Assembly: GCA_010093515.1 (NCBI GenBank)
Contig: MU001692.1
Coordinates: forward strand, 460,999-524,998
Reading direction: 5' to 3'
Source: Lineolata rhizophorae
Taxonomy: Eukaryota; Ascomycota; Dothideomycetes; Lineolatales; Lineolataceae
Length of the DNA stretch: 64,000 nt
In this document: one piece after another, positions 32,932 to 44,026 of the stretch
Position numbering within the stretch: the first letter of the stretch is position 1
How the letters are laid out: each line of letters begins with the position of its first letter
Notes under the pieces: generated by a model
The model's database searches: none
What the model was told of the DNA's origin: nothing
The model's input: only the letters and a program-made list of their open reading frames with translations
Made by a program: the position numbers and the translations under genes

Positions 32932-35049
32932 TCAATTCCCATCTTCGTCCACATCGCCCATATCAGCGTCGCCATTCTCCCCAAGCACTTCCATCACATC
33001 TCCCAAATTAGAGAACCGCCTTACACGCATTTTCTCCCCAAAAAGAGCCGTGCACCTACCCGCTGCCGCCTGCACCGCTTCCTCGTCCCAACCAACCAGC
33101 ATCGCTGCGCCTAGGACCTCGCTCCAGTCGCGCAGACCGATTGGACGGCCCTTCTTCCGTTGGTGGAGGTTCGACTCCACACAATCAGAAGATTCAGCAG
33201 ACGTGCCATCAGGGACGTCGTCATCATCGGCGGCGCGCGGCTCTGGACTCTGCTCTGTCATCCAGGGCCTAGCTGCCGCGCCTGAGGCACTACCTTCCGC
33301 ATTACTCCGGTCATCATCGTTCTCATCCACACTACCGTCATCCCCGTCCTGGCTTCTCCCCTCCTTCCTTCGCCGCCACTCCTCTGCCAGCCGCCGATGC
33401 ATCATATAATACGACTCCTTCTCCCACCGCTGATACATCTGTGGTCGACCTCGCCTATTCCGCCGGCGCGCCAGCCCCTCAGCTAGACCTTCCCCTTCGG
33501 CCACTTCCGGCGTTGGCAACGTAGGCGAGCCCTCTCTCGTCGTGGCCTCGCTCAGCGGCCTCGACGTCGTGATCTTTTTCCGCGGTCTTCCTACGCTGGG
33601 ACCGCATCTCGTAGGCTCCGTCGTTTGTTTTACAGCACCGCGCCGCGTTGCTGTAGCGGCTTTTTTGCCTTTGGCTTCGGGCCGCGGCGCGGAGCGCCGC
33701 AATGAACGCGCGAGGGGCTCCGTGGACTCGAACTTCCCCCCGCTGCGGTCTAGCCACCGCGTGTGGTTGCTGCGGGATTGATGTAGTGCAGTGAGGCACT
33801 TGTCCAGCTGGGCCATGATGCTGCGGGCAAACGGCTGGAGCAGCTGACGTGCGACGTCGTCGTCAGCGAGGAAAGTGGGAAGGTCAGGCGATGAAGGGCC
33901 GGAGGAAAGGGGGCGGGGAGAAAGTTGGGGAACTCTTCGGCCGTGGGAAGTGCGCGGCGGCGTGGATGAGGTGCGGGATCGCTTTGAGGCTGGGCGGGAC
34001 GAGGCGCGAGACGCGGAACGGCGAGTGCGACTCCGACTTCGGCTTGTGCTGGCGTCGCGCATGCAGACGTCGCTGCCAGGGCTCCGGGTGGAGCGCGCCG
34101 ATCGCGACGGCTCTCGAGACGTGCGCCTTTCGCCCTCGCCTCCATCGCTAGAATTACTTTCTTCAGGCTCCTCCCTAGCGTCCCACGTCTCCCTAGCGCG
34201 CTTCAGTGTTGCTACCACAAGGACTTCCTCCATCTCCTTGCTCGCCAACTCCCTCCTCCGCCTCTTCGGAGGCCGCCCTTCGGCCTCATTTGCGCCGTCA
34301 TGATCGTACACCCAGTCACAGCCGAGGTCGCCGTACGTCAGATCTTCTGCTTCAGTATCCGCCTTTTCCTCCCACGCCACTGGCCAGAACTGTTCGCACG
34401 CCCTCGGCACCCTTTCTGGTTCCAACGGCCATGCCGTCCAGTGCTTCGGCGGCGCCCACTCCTCGTCGTCCACATCTCCGCCCCCGTCCTTGCTGATTTC
34501 CCCCGCTCTCCTTTTCCTTTCCCGCCGCTCTTCCGCTCGCCTCCTTAGAGCAAAAGCATTGAACAAGTGCCCGCTTAGGTCGCTCGCGCGCTCGCGCTCT
34601 AATGCATCGGCGACCCGCCGCGCATCTACGGTCCAGTGCCGCCACGTACGCGCATGAAACGACTTGTCATCGGACTTGTCGGACTCGTCGGAGCGGTCCG
34701 AGTCCGAGGCACTTGCGGACGGAAACGAGGCTGGTCCCACGTCGCTGGTGGGCGGATCGTCTTCGAAATCGGCTTCGGAGGGGAAGGCGGAAGACGGAGA
34801 TGGTGGGTGAGGGCTAGAAGTCGAGGTAGAGTGGCGGCGTTGGGCGAGTGGTGGGGAGGATGGTGGCGCTACGGACGGGTCGTCTCCGGAGGATGTGGAG
34901 GAGGCAGATGACGTTGGCAGGTTTAGGGGCTGCTGTGCTAATTGTTCCCCCTCTGAGGAAGAAGATGTTGAAGACACTGAGGATCGCGAGTCGGATTGTT
35001 GAGTATATGGGAACATCGGCCCGACGCTATTACCGCCGAATAAGGACAT
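32932..35049 (-). CDS. rrn9: Rrn9-like RNA polymerase I transcription factor
   Basis: One exon encodes 705 residues from ATG 35049; this start gives MSLFGGNSVGPMFPY. The Rrn9 domain is visible in the N-terminal third: FHARTWRHWTVDARRVADAL, then ERASDLSGHLFNAFALRRRA, then EWAPPKHWTAWPLEPERVPR. A second conserved block, FARSIMAQLDKCLTALHQSR, lies in the middle. The rest is serine/arginine-rich and acidic, with a late RKKGRPIGLRDWSEVLGAAM block. In yeast Rrn9 belongs to the upstream activation factor that recruits Pol I to rDNA; the homologue should act in the nucleolus. The end may be incomplete, because a coding-like frame with a zinc-finger-like pattern continues downstream. Three CACGTG boxes lie 150-220 bases upstream. 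Confidence 0.75.
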   Translation of the reverse strand: MSLFGGNSVGPMFPYTQQSDSRSSVSSTSSSSEGEQLAQQPLNLPTSSASSTSSGDDPSVAPPSSPPLAQRRHSTSTSSPHPPSPSSAFPSEADFEDDPPTSDVGPASFPSASASDSDRSDESDKSDDKSFHARTWRHWTVDARRVADALERERASDLSGHLFNAFALRRRAEERRERKRRAGEISKDGGGDVDDEEWAPPKHWTAWPLEPERVPRACEQFWPVAWEEKADTEAEDLTYGDLGCDWVYDHDGANEAEGRPPKRRRRELASKEMEEVLVVATLKRARETWDAREEPEESNSSDGGEGERRTSREPSRSARSTRSPGSDVCMRDASTSRSRSRTRRSASRASSRPASKRSRTSSTPPRTSHGRRVPQLSPRPLSSGPSSPDLPTFLADDDVARQLLQPFARSIMAQLDKCLTALHQSRSNHTRWLDRSGGKFESTEPLARSLRRSAPRPEAKGKKAATATRRGAVKQTTEPTRCGPSVGRPRKKITTSRPLSEATTREGSPTLPTPEVAEGEGLAEGLARRRNRRGRPQMYQRWEKESYYMMHRRLAEEWRRRKEGRSQDGDDGSVDENDDDRSNAEGSASGAAARPWMTEQSPEPRAADDDDVPDGTSAESSDCVESNLHQRKKGRPIGLRDWSEVLGAAMLVGWDEEAVQAAAGRCTALFGEKMRVRRFSNLGDVMEVLGENGDADMGDVDEDGN

Positions 35050-35758
35050 CCTGATATTGATAGATGCGGAGGTTGAAATCAACGGAAGACGGGTCGCGTG
35101 TGCGGGAAGAGTATGGGATCATTCTCAATGAAGGGGGACAATAAACGTAAGTTTTGGAGATTTTGCGGCGTCGAGGGTGCGATGCACGAAAATCGTGAAG
35201 TCACGTGGTATCGGAGATGCGCACAAGTCACGTGAAAGAATACAAAAGTGGCTTGTAAATCACGTGCTAAAGGTCGATCAGCAATAACAGCCTCAGGACG
35301 ACATCCCCAGTCTCGAGGTCTTTAAACGTGAACTCAATTCACTGGGTTTCTCGTTAATAAATTTTCCTTGGGGATGCGCAACCGGGCAGTTGGTGAGTTT
35401 CGATCCCAGTCCCGCCCCTGTCAGCTTGGCCTAGTTATATAGTCTAGCGTTAGGTGGAGGGCGCTACTTTTCGGAAGTGCCAAAAATACTTACTGTTTGT
35501 GGAACGGTGGCTGAGGACATTTGGCAGGTTCTGAGTGTAACCTTCAGGTCTTTTAAGTCACATTCCAACCTGACCGATGATGCTATAAATTCATAGGACA
35601 GAACAATTCGTCGCTTCCAAAATTTCCTTTGTGTTGAAAGTTCTCTATAAATGTGTGCATGCGATCCTGAGCATTTCTGTTCTTAGACCCCTCAGATACT
35701 CAAATTGCTTCCACAAAATCAAAGTTCTGATCAAGCCTCTCCCCGGAGAGCCGTCAAC
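35050..35758. promoter_or_regulatory. Divergent promoter, rrn9-like / secreted-protein genes
   Basis: A 709-base spacer lies between two start codons in opposite directions. It holds three CACGTG boxes close together at 35202, 35229 and 35261, nearer to the rrn9-like gene. A pyrimidine- and AT-rich half lies near the + strand gene, with a CTATAAA near 35583. Confidence 0.55.
35202..35266. promoter_or_regulatory. Cluster of three CACGTG E-boxes
   Basis: CACGTG occurs at 35202-35207, 35229-35234 and 35261-35266; each is preceded by T or A-T (GTCACGTGG, GTCACGTGA, ATCACGTGC). Such TCACGTG sites are bound by bHLH factors of the Cbf1/Pho4/USF type. Their place 150-220 bases before the rrn9-like ATG suggests control of that gene, possibly of both divergent genes. 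Confidence 0.6.
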
Positions 35759-36613
35759 ATGAAGACGGTCATTGCGATCACCGGAACTCTTGCTAGCCTC
35801 GCAGCGGCCACAATTCACAATTTGCCTCGTGCCGTCGGTGACTTCTGCCAGACTTCTGGGGTAAGCTCATCTCAGTCTACACTCGGGTCGCACACTTGCT
35901 GACCCTCTGCAACTCAGGGCGTCGGCACCTGCGAGTACGCTTCCAACTGCGAAGGCATGTCGTACTCGGATAGTGAGTGTCTCGGCGCTGACTGCTGCGT
36001 GCTCACTTTGTGCGGCTCCTCCGGCGTCTGCCGCTTCCCTGGTCAATCCTGCGCCGGCACGACGTCCAGCTCGAGCGACTGCCCCGGCTCTGCCGAGTGC
36101 TGCGTCTACTCGGGCACGTGCTCGAACCCGAAGCCCAACTCGTGCGCCTTCTACGACGACTGCCTCGAGGACGAATGCCAATGCGGCGCTGATGGGTATC
36201 CCATCGGCTACGGGCTGCACTACTGCGAGGAGTTCACCGACGCCAAGAGCCAGATGAGTGATGCGGGTAAAGACTGGGTCGCCGAGACGATGCTCTGCCT
36301 GCAGAACGAGCTAGTGCCCTGGGCCACGGGTTCACGGACCGGGTCCTGCACGCAGCTCAAGGAGTACGCCTTCGGTACACACCCGGAGTGCTACGTAAAT
36401 AGCGGGCTTTGCACGCTGCCGCCCACGGACTGGATCGTCGTTGTGCAGACGGTCGGGCTCCAAGAGCTGTTCGGAAGCTGGGGTGCGCTTAAGGCGTCGT
36501 TGCAGGCGGCGCAGGGCTGCGGTAAATTTCTTGCTTTTTTGGTCGAGAGGAGTATCGTTGAGGTTATAGATGATGGAGGTGATTTATGGGACGATGTGAC
36601 GGATTGGTTGTAA
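35759..36613 (+). CDS. Secreted cysteine-rich protein
   Basis: Two exons, 35759-35860 and 35918-36613, encode 265 residues. The intron is GTAAGC..CTCAG with a GCTGACC branch site. A signal peptide (MKTVIAITGTLASLAAATI) precedes a mature chain with more than 20 cysteines. The first half has paired cysteines as in small disulphide-rich modules (ADCCVLTLCGSSGVCRF, AECCVYSGTC). The second half, WVAETMLCLQNELVPWATG then SCTQLKEYAFGTHPECYVNS then GLCTLPPTDW, resembles fungal stanniocalcin-like sequences; this is a recollection, not a search result. No membrane anchor is seen, so it is probably extracellular. It could be an effector or a cell-surface factor. Confidence 0.8.
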
Positions 36614-37959
36614 GGAAACCACCGCACAGTAAACCACAACATTCCGCGAAGATTAGCTGGAAACAACAACTACCATATATGTACCTTCGAGCTTGGGCCG
36701 ATCTCGCACACAAGTGGAGCTGCACACAAGGCAAACGTTTTGCTGGAGCGCAACAGGGATTTTGAAATCTTGCGTGAACTCTAGTAATGCCTATTGAGCT
36801 AGCGAGTGGTTTGCTATTGGATAGTACGAGCACCCGTAGCCTTCTATCCCCCTGAACTCAGCGCCTAACGACCGAGATATTGGCCAATATATGCTTGTTT
36901 GAGGTTCCCATAGCCTTGGAAGCTCTGTGGTGGGAATAGCGGGAAGTTGTGCTCCACATCTTTCATTTTAACCAAACTGTCGCAAGGACCATCGCAAGAT
37001 GGAACAATTAGGATCAGTAAAGTTCTTGGGATGAATTAAGTACGGACATTGGTTCACCTGCGGCTTGATTCTTTCGGCCTGCCATATTCTATTCGCAAGA
37101 CGGAGTGATAGTTCAACAAGTAACGCGATAGTGGATATGTCACCGTCGTCGTAGCTTATCTGCTAACTTGAGCTTTTCAATTCCTGACGCCCGCTCTTTC
37201 AAATGCTGGCCTGTAGTTCAATATAGTTAGCCGCCTGGTTTGACGCCTCCTTCAGGAAGTATTGTGAAGTTACTCGCGTTTCTTAGCATAATAGTTGCGA
37301 ATCCGCATGTGATAATAGGAACTTAGTAGTTCCTATCACAAATAACCTACAATAGTGGATAGGATGGGCCCCCAGGGCATCTCCTCAAACGAAGAATTCG
37401 GGTAGTCTTTTTCTGGCGAGTCAAACTATTAAGGTTAAACTAATATTCAAGTATTTTGGGATGGCCTCGCAAGTTTAATCATTGCGATATCCAAGTCCTT
37501 CGTTACAAACTATATACTGAAACTAAGCGTATAACTAGGAATAGGGACATGAAATAGCCTAGAGATATGGCAAGGCAATACTTAGATGAGAAGAGACGAC
37601 CAAGATGGAAAGCACTCCCATTCGAATTATGAAAATTTACGAGGACTCTTATAGAAACGTTGGAACTTATGCGAGGAGCAATACTCAATTAGTTTCGGGC
37701 AGGTAGGAAATAGTAGAACTATACGTCTAGGTGCCAAAACCCATCATCTATACGACAAAACTTAGGCTAAGTTGAGCTCTCGAAAAGATCTAAGGTCGAT
37801 ACTCTTGGAAGTACATATATGGCCATTATTCCAGTACACGTCACTTCCTGCACGACGCGAATAGACCGATCAGGAGCAAGAAAACATTGACCCGATCGGT
37901 CAGGTATGTAAGATCAAATTTTCTATAAGTACTTACATACCACTCGAGTCCTCCTGCTT
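36614..37959. other. 1.3 kb gene-free, AT-rich spacer
   Basis: No gene is supported. Frames are short and broken. Two hairpin-forming sequences stand out: GTGATAATAGGAACT with AGTTCCTATCAC near 37311-37341, and the exact inverted repeat at 37903-37941. It separates the secreted-protein gene from the 3' end of the membrane-protein gene. Confidence 0.4.
37903..37941. terminator. Inverted repeat next to the stop codon of a membrane-protein gene
   Basis: GGTATGTAAG and CTTACATACC are perfect 10-base inverted copies around a 19-base AT-rich loop. The repeat begins 18 bases after the minus-strand stop codon at 37960, so its RNA would form a hairpin in the 3' untranslated region. A role in 3'-end formation or stability is only a possibility. 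Confidence 0.4.
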
Positions 37960-39092
37960 CTATTTGCTCTCTTTCATTTCCCTCTTAACTGCTGCAAATG
38001 CATCCATTACATTGAATGGCACCATCGCCATCATGACAATGGCTAACACCTGCCCGAATCCCATTTTTAACTCCGACCCGGTTACAAGATCCTCGTTATG
38101 AGTCCTAATATGAAGGATATCAAACGTTGCCCAGGAGAAAACTACTAGATGCGCCAGGAACTGCACAGGATACGGGAATATCTTTCCGTAACTCCAGAAT
38201 GCCAGGAACGTTAGCAAACCCCAGACCATTGCTCCCGCAATGAGAAAAAAAAATAGAATGCTGGCTTCGAGTAAGATTCGATGGGGTTTTTCGGTCTCCA
38301 TTGCATCCATGAGATCCTCGTATCTGTCACCGCAACTCCTCAAAAGATCTTCTACTCGATGACGTATCGATTCCCCAACCCATTTTAGAAAGGCTGTTGT
38401 CGCCGGTATCATTTTGAGCATCAACATTGCCCCAAATAAAACCTCTCCAGCATACCAAAACCACCAAATGCTGTCCGGTGTGTCGGTAATATGCATATAA
38501 ATATAGCAACGGCCAGAACTGTTGCTGTCCCAATCGTCTGACAACTCTCGTCTTAGCTCATACCCGTAGAAGCCAATATGTAAACCAACGCTGCACAGCG
38601 TTACAAATCGTCGGACCCGAAGTCTCCAACTGTGGTAATTCTTTTCACTGAGAGGCTGTATTCTCTCCGCTGCCCAGAACGAGTTGAGCGTAAGAATCCA
38701 ATAGTTTACCACCAACTGCGCGTGGTAAAATGTAATTTCAGGGATCTGCGAGAGACCAGCAATTACGATGGCGGTTCCGGTAATAAGTTGAAGATCGGCC
38801 AGATTACCGAGAAGTTGCTTCGCAACCTTAACCCGGTGTTGATCCTTAGCCTCCCCAGATTGCCCAAGCTGCTTTTTGGATGCTTTTTGGTCATCGTAGA
38901 AAGCTGGAATCGCGGCCACTATGGTCGTAATGAAAGCAGTGCCGATAAAGGATGTAAGTACCTAAACCCACAAAATTTAGTTTTACCTCCAGCGAAGGAA
39001 ATTTATGTTAGAGACAATATACTAACCCCTGGGCCAGCAATATCTGGGTCCGCATTAAATTTCGCATTGCACATATCTCTATAGTCGCCCAT
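37960..39092 (-). CDS. Multi-pass membrane protein, fungal-specific, unknown function
   Basis: Two exons, 39092-39027 and 38961-37960, encode 355 residues. The donor is GTTAGT and the acceptor TTTAG; the join gives NADPDIAGPGVLTSFIGTAF. That matches a family of fungal membrane proteins that start with a short cysteine-containing segment (YRDMCNAKFNADPDIAG). Further family blocks are LQLITGTAIVIAGLSQ and TFYHAQLVVNYWILTLNSFW. I count about seven hydrophobic helices, including LLEASILFFFLIAGAMVWGL near residue 270, and a final one with MMAMVPFNVMDAF. No transporter or enzyme motif is seen. GC content is lower than in housekeeping neighbours, and the gene is flanked by AT-rich DNA, so it belongs to a less conserved part of the locus. 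Confidence 0.85.
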
Positions 39093-40042
39093 GGTCGAAA
39101 ATAGCAGTCTACTCTAGGCGGTGACTAGCCGTTAGATTGACGGTCAGTCGTCGGGAAAAGTGTCTTGCTAGAGTAATAGTGATTCTAGTGAAAGAAGTCA
39201 GATGAAAGGGAGCTAGTAGGACATATATCGAAGGTGAGAGGAAGCACCAGAATTTTGAAGGGCGGTTGAATGTAGAGAGCTAAGGAGGGTTTGTAGCGTC
39301 GGTTGATTGATAAGTTTAAGGATGCGAGCACGTTAGTGGCGACAAAATTAGTCCGACGAGTTGATGAAGGCGATGTGGAAGGGCTTGAGTCCCGAGTACG
39401 AAGTGGAGGAGCGGGGTAACAGTTGATGCATACAGAAAAGCCAATTATGTAGGTCAGCTATTGGGTCCGTGGGCTGCAACCTGATACGAGGATTAAGGAC
39501 TCGGCGCGTGTGAACAACTGATTAGGCTGCATCATCAGCCTGGTCAAGAGCCACAGAGCGAGTGCGTAGTTTCTAGCCCTGCAAAGCTTTGAAAAAAAAA
39601 AAAACCCCTCCCCTGTTTCAAGTGGACTCTCCACCTTGTAATAACCACCCTGTGTGGCGTCGAATGCGCGGTCCAATTATGTCGTCTTAGGTCTGAGGTC
39701 GCCGATAGACCGCACTCAGATAATTCTGTTGCAATACAGATCGGGGGGGATAGGTGATCCCGCACGTGATCTAACCTCGTTCCTGTATACAGCTCAGCCA
39801 TTGGCTCTGTTCTTCTTCCGCCCTTATTCGACACAGTTTTGCTTTGTATCCAGGGTATCTAGAACAATCGCGAATCAGAATTGACGGGCTATTCCGAGTT
39901 CTATTTTGTCGTTCCTCAGTCAATATATGGAATATCTCCAAAGCATTTCAAACATGATTCATCGGATTATTTCAGTGCTAAAGCGCGATTGAGACGGTAA
40001 CTTGGCGCAGGCCAGTAAAGTTACCTATATCTCATCGTTTCG
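39093..40042. other. 0.95 kb gene-free spacer
   Basis: No gene is seen. It should carry the promoter of the minus-strand membrane-protein gene. An A14 run lies at about 39591-39604 and a single CACGTG near 39764. Frames are short. Confidence 0.4.
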
Positions 40043-43000
40043 TCACGAAATAAAGATTTCCACAGCGGTTTCATTGCTCCAACCAGGCCTCGTACCCGAT
40101 TCCTTGAACGCGTTTTCGACGTCAACTTCCAGCACCATGGGATCGGTTGCGCCCTTCTTGACACAGTCGCGCGGGATCGGGTTGCCGAAGATGAGGCCCA
40201 TGAAATCGTCGTCTAACGATCTGCGCGGAAGGTCGGACACATAGAGACCTGTGGGAGTATCTGATTAGTACTATGCGAGGAACCCCCGCATCGGCGGGTA
40301 TTGGGTGAGAGCTAAAAAAAGTCAGACCTACCCCACGTCCCCAGCGCCTTCAAGCTCGTCCAAACCCTCAATCTCCCGTTATCCTCGACATAAACATCTG
40401 TATTCACCACTGCAGCGGCGCCCGTCATCTTGCCCAGCAGTCCCAGATTCGCGACCTTGACCGGCCGCTTCTCCTCGCCGCCGCCCTTGCCCAACTCGAA
40501 CTCGCGCACCGGCACCGCCGTCAGAATGTCCCACTCGGCGACGCCGAGCTCGAGGCACACGAAGGCGATGCGCGCGCCCACCAGCATGGGTGCGCTCACC
40601 TTGCCGCTGCGGTGCGCCGCTACTACGTACGCGCCTAGGACGCCTTGCTGCGCGTGCACGCCCATGGTGTCCCGCTCCTCGCGCGAGGCTTCGCCGGCGC
40701 CCTGCCCGTCGCTACGGCCGGGCCCTTCGGCGCCCGGGAAGTCCGCCAGCGGGATCAGCTCGGTCAGGGCGCGGCCGGAAACGTTGAAGACGGCGAGGAT
40801 GGGCGTGCCCGTGCGAGCGAAGCCTACGTACGACGCTACTTTGAGTAGCGTGCGGTCGTCGTAGGCGGCGTACGGCATCGTCGTGCGCGCCACGACCGGC
40901 GGGCGGAGGATGACGGTCTGGCCTGCCATGGTTGGTGCGGTCATCTGGTGGATCAGATCCATATTGTGTTTGGCGGGTTCGTCCGTGATGTAGACGGGTC
41001 CGCCTGACACGCAGCGCGCCGCGGCGTGGAACCCCGCCCACTCATGGCTCGTCTGGAACATGTCCCAGTCCGGCAGGACGTTGAGGTGCTGGGCGGCCAG
41101 GGCATTGTGGGCGTTGCAGAAGACATGCCAGGGGTGGCTGGCCGGCTGGTCCGGGAAAAAGTCGTCCGAGTTGCGGACGCAGAGCTGAGGCTTGTTGGTC
41201 GGAAGTTGGCTGTGGAAGAGGATCTGCGGCGATTGCGACATGCACGAGATGGCCTTGGCTGAGAAAGCACGTAGTTGGGCGACGGACCAGGCGTCAAGGT
41301 AGGAGTTGGTGAGGCGACGGCGATGCTCGGACGAAACGATCTCGTCGAGGAAGAATTGTGCGTCGGTCTTGACAGAGTCCACGCCGGCGGATGAGAGGAA
41401 TCTGACGACGGAAATGTAAGCACGCTATTCATCCTCGTCAGAGGGTTGGAATCCATACGAATAGAAATCTCGGTAAAATCTTGCTACGTCCTGCTCGTCA
41501 ACTACTAGCATTTTGCCTGCAGCGACTCCTGGCTTTTTCTCGACTTCAATAGTCTTATATTCCTTTGCGATGGCGCCGTCTGGTGAGATACCTCCCCAGT
41601 AGCCGAGCTAATATACAGCATTAGTACTCCAGTTGTCATTCGTATGGCCGCAAGGAACCAACCAAAGCATGCCAAACAGCAACGTGAGAAACGCTCTTAT
41701 GTCGTCCGCGGACCTTGGAGACCGTGTGGCTCAAGCCATGAGGGAAGCCCTCCTTGTTCGCTTCAAACTCGAGCCATCCTCGAGCAAACTGATTTTCGCC
41801 GGGATGATCCTACAAAATGATTAGGAACCACATATCGCTAGGCTTCGAAGCGTCAAGCTAACCAAAGATTGCCAGTTATCATCGATGATCAAATTCGTAA
41901 CTGCCGGAGCGCGCAAGTCAACCTAGTCAGCACAGACCACACCATGCACGGCCGCCCAATTCAGCCCAAACGAAAGCAAGAAAAATAAGAGTTAAAAAAC
42001 AACTTACTCGACACACCGCTCTTTTCCAGCTCATCCAAAGCAGTCAACACTTTCTCCTCCGTCAAGTCCTGCCCCAGCCCATTCCACGTACAGTAAGTCA
42101 ACCCATCATACCAATTCTGCAACCACTTAGCGTCCACCTCCCCGCCGCCTTCTTCCCCAGCGCCCGCCTTCTCCTTCTCCTCAACCTCCCACCCCATGAC
42201 CGCCTTCCTCGCCTCATACCACACGGCCGCATTCGCCTCCTCGAAGCTCCTCCCCACACTCACCAAGACGAGCGCCTCCCCCTCGCCCACCCTATCGTTC
42301 GCCGCCGTCGCCACCACGCGCCCCTGCTCCCCCCCCATCGTGACCAGCACGTCCCGCACCCCGCTCACCGCCAGCGCCGCCACGCTCAGCCCGTCCTCGC
42401 GCAGAAACGCCGCGAGCACGGCCTCCTTGTCGGGCGCGAACGGCGCGCCCGCGCGCCCGTGCCGCGGCGCCAGCCAGGGCGACCAGAGCCGCACGAGCGC
42501 CATCCAGCGGCCGAGCGCCGTCGGCACGCCCAGCGAGGCCGCGCGCGTGCCCGGGTCCGGGTCGCGCGCGGCCGGGACGGCGAAGGCGCAGCGCCAGAGG
42601 AGCGTGTGCGGGGCCTGGGAGAGGGCCGGCGTGACGGCCACGTCGGGCGAGGGGTCGCTGAGGTAGTAGGCGAACTCCTTGGAAGGGAAGAGTGTGCTGG
42701 CGGTGGAGGCGGGATCGAGCGAGGAGGACGGGGAGGGCGCCGCCGGGCGCGGCTGGTAGTACAGCGACCCGTCGGCCACGCCTGTCGCGTCGCGCACCCA
42801 TTTCCAGCCGCTGGCGCCGGGCCCGGCGCCGGGATCGCTGTCGGGCTCGCGCGCGCGGAATTTGACCGTGAAGGAGACGGGAATGCCCGGCGGGGGTCGG
42901 TTGGGCAAGCTCGCGGCGAACCAGTGGCGGCGCGCGTTCGGCGGGGCGGCTTCGCCGGCTGCGTTGGAGAGCAGGAGCACGCCTGCCGGGTCGCCGTTGA

Positions 43001-43322
43001 GATTGGGCGCGGTAGGGGAGACCGAGGCGGGGAGGGGCGCAAGTACGGTTTCGGTCCAGGTGGAGGACGGAGGGGCCGAGTGGTTGTGCCAGAGGGAGAC
43101 GTCCCAGGTCTTTTTGGAAGCGGCGTCGGTTTCGAGAAGGACGGTGAAGTCAACCTGGTGTTTCATGTTATGTTTAGGGTTGCACATCAAAGAAAGTGGC
43201 CAGGAAAAGATGATAACTTCAGTGTAGCAAGTGTAACAAAAAAAGCAACTTACGTGATCTTGGTCCGAGGGTACGACGGTGGCCTGCCCAAGGGGTGGGT
43301 AGCACACTAGCTTTGCATGCAT
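40043..43322 (-). CDS. GH36 raffinose-synthase / Sip1-like alpha-galactosidase
   Basis: Seven exons, 43322-43254, 43154-42008, 41900-41863, 41809-41663, 41607-41459, 41401-40332 and 40248-40043, encode 941 residues. Each join restores family sequence: WNGLGQDLTEEKVLTALDEL is followed by ITNLIIDDNWQSL, then DHPGENQFARGWLEFEANK, LGYWGGISPDGAIAKEY and FLSSAGVDSVKTDAQFFLDE. The KTD aspartate (residue 530) is the presumed nucleophile, and PDWDMFQTSHEWAGFH (about 627-642) holds the second catalytic aspartate region. Plant homologues are raffinose synthases and seed-imbibition alpha-galactosidases; fungal ones probably hydrolyse or transfer alpha-galactosyl groups. No signal peptide is seen, suggesting an intracellular enzyme. 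The 38-base third exon is easily missed by automatic annotation. Confidence 0.92.
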
Positions 43323-44026
43323 GTTTCTTGTTTTATTTGTAGGGCTTTTGGAGCAATATTTACGCCGAATAAGCGACCTTAAAAGTTTGTGGAAATTTTG
43401 AATTAAGAATGGTTCTCATGAAACTATTTTATGGGTGCCGGGATGAGGCTCGCAAAGGAAGCAATTGACGTCAGAAAAGAAGACGCAATAGAAAACAGAA
43501 AAACTTTCGAACAAATGCTTCTGGATAGTGACTATGTCTGAGGCTATACGGGCCGAAATGCCTGTAGGAAATCTCAAATGGTCGTTGAGGTAGAGGAGGT
43601 TGATGGGGGGAGGATGGACGGGCTGTGGGGAGGTGAGGTCGGCAAGCTGCACGGAAGCGGGGTCTGCGGAGGAGACGGATGCACCTCGATGCTGCGAGCT
43701 CCACAGCGGCTACGAGAACAGCGCGCGCGCAATGAAGAATTGGGCGATTGTTCTCTACGAATAGAATCAATTCCTTTGATCGCATTTTAGTAAGACAGCA
43801 GCTCGGCAATTCGCTGCTTCGACAGGCCGGCAGAAGCGAACCAGAGCTCGTGCGAGAGCCATAGCTTTAAGCCACACTGGGCTGCGCCACACTCCACGCG
43901 AACCAGGGCCGGCCCCTGCTCAACTTTTTCGCGCTCAACACCACGCGAAGCTCATCCGAGGCCTCGCGTCGCTCTCTTTGCCTCTTCAGTTCCCCGTTCA
44001 ATGCGCCTTCCACTCCGCCGTCTCTC
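43323..44026. promoter_or_regulatory. Divergent promoter, GH36 / mitochondrial TyrRS genes
   Basis: A 704-base spacer separates the two start codons. No gene is supported inside it; the frames seen are antisense-type GC-rich shadows. It should contain both promoters. Confidence 0.45.

Noticed and set aside
35340-35440. Possible tRNA gene
   Set aside because: A weak T-arm-like string is present, but no acceptor stem or anticodon arm can be formed.
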